Shown here: piece by piece, positions 11,301-23,200 of the stretch
Position numbering within the stretch: the stretch's first letter is position 1
Layout of the letters: each line of letters opens with the position of its first letter
Source: Lineus longissimus
Taxonomy: Eukaryota; Nemertea; Pilidiophora; Heteronemertea; Lineidae
NCBI RefSeq assembly: GCF_910592395.1
Contig: NC_088311.1
Coordinates: forward strand, 23,840,646 to 23,904,645
Direction of reading: 5' to 3'
Length of the DNA stretch: 64,000 nt
The notes under the pieces: generated by a model
Database searches by the model: none
What the model saw: the letters and a program-made list of their open reading frames with translations, nothing else
Told to the model about the DNA's origin: nothing
Program-made: the position numbers and the translations under genes

Positions 11301-14272
11301 ACTTTGTATGCACATTTTCTTTCTGAAACTAACTGTTGCAGAATCATGTGTTATTTCAGATCAATAACCTCGACAGCTTTAGCAACCTGATATCAGACGG
11401 CAATGCTACCGTCCGGGACGTGATGGATATGGCACAGGAGAGGAATGCATCGACCTTGATGCAGGACATCAGCGCGATATTCTGCGGAGAAGGCAACAAG
11501 ATCTTCCAGTCCAAGGGTGGCATGGGGTTGTTCGGTGCCGGTAGTAACCCCAAGAAGGAGGAGGAGAATGAAGAAGCTAGGGCAAAAAAGGAAAGAGAGA
11601 AAGAAAAAGATGATGGGTACACAGGGTACATTTACGATAATGATACCAGTAAGTTTTTAGGGATACTCCTTTGATGTCACGGCTCACCCAGTTTCTGGAC
11701 AAGAGAATTGCAAACACTCTATGATGGTACATGTAATAGCATGGAGTTTGTAAGGACTAAAACTAAGAAATTTTAATTAGAAAGATGATAAAAATTATGA
11801 AAATTCGCTTCCCACATTGACCGGAGGCAGCAATGCTCAAAAGCTTCATGATAGGTTTTCAAATTGGACCATGGAAGACCTTCACCCGTTGGAACTTTCC
11901 ATTCCAGCTCCCTTTTGCAATGACCTCTTCAAAACTGCAGAGGAGACCCAAGTCACTAGAATCCTATGGCGGGAGTTAAAACCCCTGGTGCGCGGGAAAC
12001 TGCCGTATTACCCAGATAATCCTGCAACTCGCAAGATTATTGAGCAGGTAAGGCTGTATATAAATTCTTGGTGACGGAAGGTCGTTGGATTGAAGCGTCA
12101 AACTGCCATCAATATAGATGTTCTAGATTGCCAGTGATGAACCTAACCAGAAGCGAATGTTGATAAATTTGATGTCTTGAAAAGCATTGACGTGTAGTAA
12201 TGATGGCCACCATGAGGACACTTCGTGACATGCTTGTGGGAAGAGGGTCATACAGTGTACGACTGGAGACCAAAACCGAATGTGATAATTGTATGAATTG
12301 CTTTGTTTTTTCCACAGGCCAACAGTACCTTTGCTGAGCTCTCGATCCTAATGCGTCTTGCGAAAGACTGGTTGGACTTCTCTCCAACACTCTACAAGAC
12401 TTTGGATGGACCCCAGGGTGATATCGTCAGGGTGAGTTTAACGTTTTAGCCAGAATCTTTTCTAGAGTGCCACAAACACCCAGGCTTTCAGTCTGGAGAG
12501 TAATGTTTTCTCTGTTGATTTCACAAGCTCTAGTCTAAAGTTCTTCATGATTGAAACTCATGAAAAGCCTTTGCTGGTTTTATGCACTGGAAAGGTCACT
12601 CGCTTTTTGAGATTGTGTTTGGTGCCAAAATTCTAAATCCAATGCGGAACACGTACACCATTCACAATGCATTAATCCAATGGATAGATGGTCACTTACT
12701 GGTCATTTGATACCAACATCTCAAATTTGCTGATATTGGCGCTGACAAGATTCTTGTACGCAACCATTCTGTTCTTCTACATACATACATACATTATAAA
12801 ATTTGTGTGGGGCGCCTTTCCACCGAACAAATCGTGCTCAAGGCGCTGCCCCCTCAAAGTGCCTCGCGTACAGCCAGGTCTTTAACTGACATTTGATTTA
12901 AGGACATCTGAAGCATCCTGAATATGAGGTGGGAGTTGATTTCTAACAGAATATGCATTGTTTCTTCCAGTCCTTCTTCTCACAATGTGAACAGCTTGTG
13001 CCGCAGGCCCAGCTCAAGGAGAGATGTGCCTTCTACAGCAGGTACCTCTACAACGGTCCAAAAGACCCGGACAAGTATGACTGGCGTGATTCGATTAGCT
13101 ACATGGACAAGTACATGAAACAGCTGTATGACTTCCTGCAGGTGAGTCCAGCATTTAACAGCATATTGTTACATAAGAGACCTTTTGGAGTTATTGATTC
13201 AACCCTTGAAGCATCTACATGGACTTAGAAATGTTTTCATCCTTCAGATTTGAATTTTTTCAAAGTTCAAAATTCTGAAAAATTTTCAAAGTCAAAAGTA
13301 GTTTGGGGTTGATGATGTTTCTTCATTTTGAGCAGAAAAAAAAAGTGAAAAAAATACTTGTACTTGAAAATTTTTTCATCTTGCAGAGTTGAAAAGTTCA
13401 AAATTCTGAAAAATTTTCAAAGCAAAAAGTTTTTTGGGACTGATGATGTTTCTTTATTTTGTGCAGAAAAAAAAAGTGAAAAAAATATTTGGACTTGAAA
13501 ATTTTTTTATCTGTAGCATGACAAATTTGCCGCAATCACTTTTTTAACAGAAAATCATGGCAGCATTCGTCTTTTCAGTTCTCATCATTCCACATTTCAG
13601 AATGCTCCAATGTGTTCGTTGATAAACGCTGCCTGACTTGATGCAAATCACATGATTTTTTGCTGTCGGTACCCAGCATGTCCAACACTGATACTTACAC
13701 TTGGCCTTTTTGTACAAGATTGAATGAGAAGCATTTGCTAGTCTTTATAATATTGCCCATTGAACTTGCTGGTGTCTTTTTCTCCAGTGTTTTGAGTACA
13801 ACAAGTTTGAACCCCACGAGAGCGAACAGAGCCTCGTCAATGCCAGTCTCAATTACATCGAGAGTAATAAATACTGGGGAGGTAAGACTTGCATTTGTGA
13901 TACTTTGAAATGTGAGATTCAATATGAAAAAACCCTGTTTAGAAATGGACATTGGTGAACACAGTCAAATGATGCAAGAAAAGTCAGATTTCTAGAAAAC
14001 ACTTGCTTTTATTAGTGCAGTTGAATCAGTGTTGATCTAAACATGTAACTTACAGTTGTAAACTTGGCAAGAAGAAGAAAAACAAGAACAAAACATAGAA
14101 TTGGTCGCTGTATTTACTGGGGCACCCTGTATCTTTCCACTCCCCACGTTGCAGGTATCATCTTTGACTTGGGCAACTCCAATGGATCGACCGTGCCGAG
14201 TAACATTTCATACAAGATTAGGATGGACACGGACAAGGTGGACGGCACAGAAAACTTCAAAGTTCTAGACAG
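5382..14272 (+). CDS. ABCA exons 1-13: TM1 and first extracellular domain
   Basis: Residues 1-620. Exon 2 carries TM1 ([16 protein letters not shown]), followed by the family hallmark [20 protein letters not shown] at the start of ECD1. The rest is the large ectodomain. It has several NxS/T glycosylation sites and a conserved PFCNDLFKT block (exon 9, cf. PYCNDLMKN in ABCA1), and ends with the conserved [10 protein letters not shown] (exon 13). Exon 8 holds an unusual Lys/Glu-rich insertion (11552-11610, containing [20 protein letters not shown]) in what should be extracellular chain. Introns contain the MITEs listed separately. Confidence 0.9.
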
Positions 14273-17200
14273 GTCTGTTGACAAATTCAATTACAGGAAA
14301 TTGGGACATTTGGGAAGAAAATTTACAAGATTCAACTCATCAGTTTTTATCAACCAAGTTTTAAGGAAGCATGGCACCCACAGGCTATGCCTCTCCCCCT
14401 AAGCATTGATGTGGTTCACGCAAAGCTCAGGATAACCTGGTTAGGATCAGAATGAGTTCTTAGTCTTTTTTGCAATGCATATGGGAAAAACGGGTCCATT
14501 TGTTTGTAAACAAGATGTAGATGGATGTAAACTATCGACAATTCTTCTGCATTTTTTATAAAAGAAGATAACTTCAATGAAGTGCATGTGATTGTAGGTA
14601 CTACACGCCAGGCGCAAGAGACAGCCCACGAATTGACTTGAGCTATTTCACTTATGGATTTGCGTACATCCAGGACATGATTGAACACGGATTTGTCCGT
14701 GCTGTCACTGAGAAGGATGTCGAGATGGGGATATATGCCCAGCAATTCCCCTATCCGTGTTACATCTATGACACGTGAGGCATTCAGTACAATGAGTTGC
14801 ACACTGTACATGCTTTGAGATAACTTAACCGCCCAGTTTTAGATCAAGGCCACTGATAACTCAAGCCTAATCTGACACTGATAACGCTTTCAGTAGATTT
14901 GTACCTGCCCTTTAATTATAGGGACCCTAATGTGCTGAAGTGACATCTCTTGTTCTGTGCAACACTACATATACATATACATGTAGTGTTGCGTGCAACA
15001 GGGAATGTTTCCTTTGAGCAGAACTGTTGTACAGAAATAACTTGGCCTGTGTCCACCTAACCCTCATACTATGCTTCTAGATTGTACAGTCCAGGTCCCA
15101 GAGCTCGGGGTGGGATTGACACCAAATATTTCACGTATGGCTTTGCATACATTCAAGACATGGTCGAACACGGGATAATACGGTCTGTTACAGGGAAGGA
15201 CGTTGAGATAGGAATCTATGGCCAACAATTTCCCTATCCTTGTTATATTCATGACAAGTGAGTCAGGTGCTATGAATACATGTATTCATCTGCTGTTAGT
15301 ATCGAGGCCTGGGATAGATTTAACCCTAAATCGCAACTCAAAATTTGTTATTTGAACGTGGTGTGAAAGAGGCAATAAATTGGACATTTTCACTGGACTC
15401 ATTAGGGACACCTCAGTAACATGCAAGTTTCACCCAGGAACAAGCTTAGTGAGTAGACTATACTTGCCAAGTGGCTGACAGTAAAGTATTGGAGATTGGA
15501 TGCGACACCATCTGCTAAGATTCTAAGGGTGGCGCATGTGCGTGGCCTGATGTCACTTCCTGCCGGTGATGCCTAACCTGATGAACAACAAACTTTAATC
15601 GGAAAATTTCTTCGTAATTTTCTAATTTTGAGTTGCGGTTGCTAGGTTTTAATCATTCCAAGTGAGTTTGGTGTTGTCTGTTCCTGGTGCATGAACGTCT
15701 GCTTCGCTGTATGGGTGACGTCTGCTTTACTTTGCTGCATGACTTATCTCCGCCATTGCTTTGCTTGTGCTTGTAGATTGTGGACCCCAGGTCCAAGAGC
15801 TAGGGCAGGGATTGACACAAAGTATTTCACTTACGGATTTGCGTACATCCAAGATATGATTGAGCACGGTATGATTGAAGCAATCACCGGGAAATCTGTT
15901 CAAATGGGTGTCTTTGCTCAACAATTTCCCTATCCTTGTTATATCTATGACACGTAAGTACATAAGTCGTATAACCAGGTTTGTTTTCTCAAGTTATTTC
16001 TTCCTCTATTTCTATATCGCTTGTAAATTGCTTGCATGATATCTTATATGCACAGTTGTGAAGAACACCTGAGAATCGACTGCTATCAGTAGTTAGCGCA
16101 CTGAGGGACCTGCATGTAAACCATTCCCCTTGATGGTGCATGCTGTTGACACCGTTGAAAAGTCTCGACTGGTCAGGTATATTAAGCTCTGTTTCTTGCA
16201 CTGATCAACTGGTTGGACATTCTCTCTGTAAAAAACACTATCTCTGTTAAAGACACTCTCTCTGTTCTATATAATTATTGTAAGGAGATCGCTTAAAGAC
16301 CATTGGTAGTCAGCTATAAATCACAAATCATGCTCAAGGAATAATTGTCAAAGTTGTGACAAGCCTTGAAAATCTTGTTGATATATGTTAACAGACCGTC
16401 ATTTTTTCACCACGGCAGGTTCACCAAGGCTATCTCAAGTAGCATCCCGATGTTCATGGTGTTGGCGTGGGTCTACACCGCTGCGATGATCGTTAAGGGC
16501 ATTGTCTACGAGAAGGAGAAACGCTTGAAGGAAGTGATGAAGGTTATGGGCCTGGGTGAGGCGGTCCACTGGGTCGCCTGGTTCATCAACTGCTTCGTCA
16601 TGATGCTCATCAGTGTCATCTTGTTGCTTGGAGTTCTAAAGGTTGGTTAGGTTTTCGTATGATCCTGATCCAAGTTTTTTCCCGACGCTTTTGTATTGCT
16701 ATTGAAAGCCTTTGCAGCTGCGATAGTCAGTAACAACCCAAAGCTACTGTCAAGCCTTCAATCATGTGCTGTACATCAGGGCTGAGTCGAGACTAGCTGA
16801 GATCATAGTGTACGGTGCCTAGCAGGTTCATACAGTGCCGTGAGGCTGGTAGACTTGGGAACCTGTCAAAGCAAAGTCCAAGGCTTTCTGAACAGGTGCG
16901 TCGGGCGCAACGCTAACAAAAAACATTGACCGTCATTTTTCCCAGTCTTTGGGGGGCAGGTTTCTTTGTTGCAAAGTTTGTGTTGTGTCCATTGCTGATG
17001 GGGTTACAATATCTTCTCTGGTTTTATTTCAGTTTGGCAAAGTCCTGAAGTTCTCCGACCCGTCCCTGCTGTTCTTTTTCTTCTTCGCTTTTACGGTAGC
17101 GACGATAATGCAGTGTTTCCTGTTGAGTTGTTTCTTCTCGCGAGCCAACCTGGCGGCCGTGTGTGCGGGAATCATCTACTTTACGCTGTATCTACCGTAC

Positions 17201-20200
17201 CCGCTCATGTTTCAGTGGGAGGAGATTATGACCATGTCCCAGAAGGCGACAGGAGTAAGTAGCGAACAACACTTAACGTCTGAGTATTTCCCAGGGGAAA
17301 TGGCCTTGCTTGCATGGACACAATAACACAGTGCCTCCGGGGAATGAACCTTGATGGACATGTCACATTCAGCTGTAGTTACAGCACCTTTTATGATGAA
17401 TATTAAGATGTTGGCATACAGTTATTAGAGTTAGACTATTCCTACTGCACTGGTACTCTATCCTTCCTCATTTAGGACTTACCCTGGTGAAATGAGGTTG
17501 TTTGGCAAAATTCTTGAAAAAGAGTTTTTTGTGATTGATTCATTTTCCAGAAAGTTATCTTCAAAATGTATGATGCATGACAGTGTGGAGGGTTGACTGA
17601 GATATAGACTTGGAAATAGATAACTCTCGTCATTGTTGTGTTGGTCATTGGAAGAAAAATAAGGCCCATATCTATGGCAAGCCGTTTGCTTCAAAAAGTC
17701 GAGATGATTTTTTTCAAGTCGAGATTTTTTTTTCAAGTCAAGAAAAAATATTTCAAGTCAAGAAATTTCTTCAAAAAGTTGAGATTAGTATTTTCAAGTT
17801 TACACATTTTTTTTCAATTCTACAAGTTTGTTTTTTTTTAAGTCGACTTTTTAAATATATATACATATTTTTTTTTTAAGTAAAAAAAAAAGTTTTTTTC
17901 ATTAATTTTTTTATATACAACTTATCAGTTGATTATTTTTCTAATTCTTTTAAATTTTTTTTCAAGTCGATAAAAATTTATTGTAAATGACTAATTTCCT
18001 ATTCAACAAAAAAAAACACATTCGAGACAGAAAAAATAAGTCGAACATTATGACGTCATCACTTTTCGTGTACAGTATGTAGACTCGTCCCCAACCGTTC
18101 TCTTGCTGACTTCGCATTCTAATGCCCACATATATACATAGCAGGGGACCAGTCTATACAGTATGCAAGATAGCGGGAGGCGATGTTGTTGACATTGCCG
18201 AGTGTCTGCGTCAGTGTCCCGCTATGGTCCGGCGATCTGAAAGGGCCAGACAATCATTAGATCAAAACAAACTAGAGAACTGTTCCAGGCTACTAGATGA
18301 CATTCTAGGAATTCTGAGTGCGCTGTATATACGTGCATGCGATCACTTCGGTGCCGGTGTAACATCTGTGGTTGTTCCCCATGTGTCAGTGTTTCCAAAC
18401 AATAGGCAGCTAGAGAGACCACGACTTTTCAATAGGGGGGATACACAGAAAAACTTGTCAATCTATTTTTGAGCGTTCCCAAACAATGAGGGGAAACACT
18501 CAAAAACAGAAACACTCAAAAACATTACACCGGTTCCGTTTTGGCAGAAGATTTTGCGGAGGTCTTGGTGCCTATGCACAGCACTAACGATCAGGTATTG
18601 CACGCGATAGAGGGTTTGCAGAATAACACGACACACGGGCCTGATCGCGGCTGGCCAGGTGTTGAATTAGGCGGCGCGCGCAATGTACACAAAAACTGAT
18701 GACGTCATAATGTTCGACTTTATTTTTGTAGCGCTCGACTGATTATTTTCTCGAGTATGAAATTTTTACTCGAATATGAAATTTTTACTTTCGACACTAT
18801 TTCGGTATTTATTATGTATCATTATCATATTTTACAAACACTATTTTAATTTTTATAATCATTTTTTTCTCGCAGTGAAATTTTTATTAATTGATTTAAC
18901 TTCAATAAGTTAAATGAGAAGAAAAATAAATATCTCGACTTGAAAAAAAAATTTATTTCAAATTTTTTTTCTTGACTTGAAAAAAATCATTGCGACTAGA
19001 AAAAAAATCATTTCGACTTTTTGAAGCAAACGGCTTGCCATACATATCTGCTATCCGAGTTCCTTTTCGGGGACTATAATACAAGTTTTACAACATATAT
19101 CGATTCCAGTGCCTCCTGTCCAATGTGGCGTTTGGATTCGGCTGTAGTTACATAGCCCGCTATGAAGAACAAGGAGTGGGAATCCAATGGCACAACTTTG
19201 CAGTCAGCCCGATACCAGATGACCACTTCAACATGATGCAGTGTATCATCATGATGTTTGCCGACGCACTCATTTACTGGATCCTAACCTGGTACATCGA
19301 AGCTGTTTTCCCTGGTGAGTTTACCATGAGTTCTATCCATAGTTTATTTCCCCAGTGGCTCCATGCTCTTGTGGTGGAATAGTCGGCCCTATTGAAGAAA
19401 GGTTGTGGATTTGATAATAGTAATACTGTTCAGCATTTGTATAGCACTCCTATTTGATTCACATTTAACTCGCAAGTGCTTTGGCATATTACCGGTTCTC
19501 GTCTCCTGTAGTCAGCAATGCCAGCAAGATGTTCGGCTTCTGCCACTTTTGTTCTTTATTGTTTGACTCTTGCAGGCCAGTATGGTGTACCCCGTCCATG
19601 GTATTTCCCCTTCACTAGCTACTACTGGTGTGGCTCGGCTGCTAACAAGGAAAACATCGACATCAATGTGCGAAATGAGATGGAAATGGGAAGTGAGTAT
19701 ACCATCTTTGTCAATTCTTGTGGACAATCGCTCAAGACAAAAAAATGTGCCAACTGTAGACGCAAACCGAAGGTTTCTGTCCATGTGTCTTCACTGACAG
19801 ATGTGATGAATATTACTAAATATTGAAGTTTATTTTCAGGTACAGATGAATTCGAGATGGAGCCCAACAACTTAACCCTCGGCCTGGCGATTAGGAAATT
19901 AAGGAAGGTGTTCAAGCGTGGGAAAAAGACAGCTGTTGATGGCTTGACCTTGAACTTCTACGAGGACCAAATCACCTCATTCTTGGGTCACAACGGAGCT
20001 GGGAAAACGACAACCATGTAAGCAGAGTCATCTCCCTTGCACTTTCCATGATATCTTTAGAAGTTATTGAAACATATTCTTGTGACATTTTCATTAGAAA
20101 GCACTGAGTTGAGCACTGTAGTTTGATGGTAACACTTGTGTTATCATCATTAGATAACTATTAAGGTGACCATGTTTCCTCCAGAGTAACCGCTGTTGCC

Positions 20201-23200
20201 CAACAACTTCGGTCAGTTGAGAAGGTTGGGATATTCCTGTCAGTTCCAGTGGCTCACACGTCCCTCTTTACAGCCTCCTCCCATCGCGTACTGTGTCTTC
20301 CCCTTCCTCCCCTTCCTAACTTGTGTAATGATCTCACTTCATTTTGCCTCAGGTCTATCCTGACTGGTCTGTTCCCGCCGACAGAAGGGACAGCCTTCAT
20401 CTACAACCAGGATATCCGCACGGAGATGGACTCGATCCGAAGAAGTATGGGGATGTGTCCACAGTATAATGTACTCTTTGATAGGTGAGTCAAATCACCA
20501 AACTTATGTCGCAGTTGTAACTTCCATTCTGTTGCTTGTTTAAATATGGGACTCTGGCAGGCGGTTGGAATGACATCTTGAGTCATGTTTTGATAATGTG
20601 TGTTATCGACGAGTTCTCTCCATTCATTTTCTAGCCTCACTGTTGAAGAGCACCTGTGGTTCTATGGACGGTTGAAAGGAATGGATACTGAGAGTATCAG
20701 GAAAGAGGCCGCTCAAATGATCAACGATGTGGGCTTGCCTCACAAGAAGAATGAGCCAACGTCATCACTCTCTGGTAAGGGTGGAGAAACGTCTTCCGAT
20801 TTCATTCCGACTGGCCCAATTGAGGAGCTCTCCTTGTGTAATCTGGAGCTGCTTCATGAGGTCAACCTTAGAGAACAAAGCTTTACCCTTGATGTTTGGA
20901 TTGCGAGTTTTGTACGTGAACCAGAACAGACAGATTTCGGTTTTCTGGCACGTCCTCCAAGCATGAACTTTAGCTATAATTTCAAACACATCTTTTTTCA
21001 GGTGGGATGAAGAGAAAGCTATCTGTTGCCATAGCATTTGTTGCCGGATCTCGCTGTGTCATTCTGGATGAGCCAACAGCTGGCGTGGATCCCTATGCCA
21101 GGCGAGCCATCTGGGACTTGCTGCTCAAGTACAGGAAGGGTAAGAGGTCAACCTAGTCCAGAGGAATCTCAGACAATTCCCAGCTGATTACTACCTGTTG
21201 GTTATGAAATCGTGATCTGTGACTTATTCCCCAGATGTTATGCGGTTGGCTGCTCTATGCAACTCTATGCATTGTGTCATGCATCGTAGTACAGTAGGAC
21301 TGGAAGTTCAGTCCGCCTCAGTGAAGTGGTTAAAATTCCAAAGGTGGCTTTACCATTCTATCCTTTACTTCTTAGGCCGTACAATCATTCTCTCCACCCA
21401 TCACATGGACGAGGCTGACACCTTGGGAGACCGCATCGCCATCATCGCAGATGGAAAGCTCCGCTGCTGTGGCTCCAGCCTCTTTCTGAAAGCACGATAT
21501 GGAAGTGGCTACTACCTGACCATGTCCAAGCAGGATGAGAGCAGAGCGAGGACAGAGGCTAGTTCCATCGCTACGAACAGCCGGCCCTCGTCTGCTAGGA
21601 CAATCAGGGATATTCAGGTAGTTATTGCGTCATGAGCCGAGTGATGAGAACACAACCTTTTATAAACTTTGGGCTATTTTGTATACAATTCTTTCAGGCT
21701 GGCTCTGACCACCATAAATTGTCATCACAGAGATTTGTGCTGGGTAGCTACTTTCAACATGGTTCTCCAGTGACATCTTGGAATGACCAATTGAGTTGCG
21801 GCAGTTGGAGGTGCATATTTGCTAGGATTTCAGTAATATTGCAGTCTAAATTGTGATGTTTTTCTCCTGCAGCTTGAAGATGAGGCCGCTGGCATTGGAA
21901 ATGGTGATGCCAAGCTTCCATTTAACAAGCTACCACCTGATGATGGCATCAGCGTTAGTGCATGCAATGAAGCCTACGTCACGAAATACGTCCAGAATTA
22001 CGTCACAGGTGCTGTTTTGGTGGAGAATATTGGAACCGAGTTGATGTTCCAGTTACCCGAGGAGGGTGTCAAGTCTGGAGAGTTTGCACGCCTTTTCTCC
22101 AATCTTGACCAAGACTTGGATGAACTTGGGATATCTAGTTACGGCATCTCTGACACGAGTTTGGAAGAGGTGAGACGCTTTGAATCATATGTTTATTTGG
22201 CAGCATTCGACAGTCAAATAACGATCCTTTACCAGACGGGTCGATTGGCCTGCATCATTTGTGATTTCTGTCAACCTCAGCACCAAGCTGTCCAATGGTC
22301 AAGTCCAATGTCTTTGTGTTTTTGCAATGATTAACAAAGTGGTCTTCGATCGGTGAAATTAGAGCACTTTTGATTCTGATCCATTCCTGTTGATTTGAAG
22401 GTTTTCCTGAAAGTCGCTGAGGAGGGTGAAGAAACTGATGACAAAGATGAGAAGGCTCGTCAGAAGCTGGAACAAGAATATGATGGTACGTGAGAACTAC
22501 CTGATATCGTAACTAAGCCAACATGCCGTCATTATTTCTTACGCAGAACTACATCTCATTGATGTTTTAATCATTGACAGATGTAATAGTTTTGGGTATG
22601 AGATTGAGTGTCTGTAGGCTGTTAGTCCTTATGAAAGAAGCCCCCATTAGTTTAGATTGCTTTGTAGTATTTCTACTAAGACGAGACTTGTGAATCCTGA
22701 CACCTGGCTTCAGACAGCTAAAGCGACATATGTGTATTGATATATCTAATTTTCAGGTGGCAAGTATCCACGTCCTGTGTCGAGGTTGAGCTTCAGGCGA
22801 AAGAAACTTGGGATCACCGGAGGGTTCACCTCTGCGGCAACGGACAAGCAGGATCTGATCAACGGAAATCTGGATGATACGGGTAAGTTTACCACATCTC
22901 TGAGATCATTTGCACGCAAGTTCCGGTTGTGAACTCGATTGTGGATTGCTGGTAATGCAAAAGTATACGCCTCTCTGCTGGCCACAGCAAATCATTCACC
23001 AGGCTCTGGTCCATTAGGTGTGCACTGCCAGTACTATTAGCAAAAAAAGTTAAGTTTTTTGGCTAAAGGAAACTTTAGAAAGTAGGCTAATTGGTGGTTG
23101 TCTAGGGTAAGCAGAATCAAGGGTGCTCCAAGGCCTTTTGAAAGAGTAAGGTCCCAGGAACAAAAAACCACTGAGAAGACCATGACTGGAACAAATGAGA

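Noticed and set aside
18122-18472. 116-codon plus-strand ORF inside the foldback element
   Set aside because: No similarity I recognise, no splice context, and it lies wholly inside a transposon; kept only as a remark.
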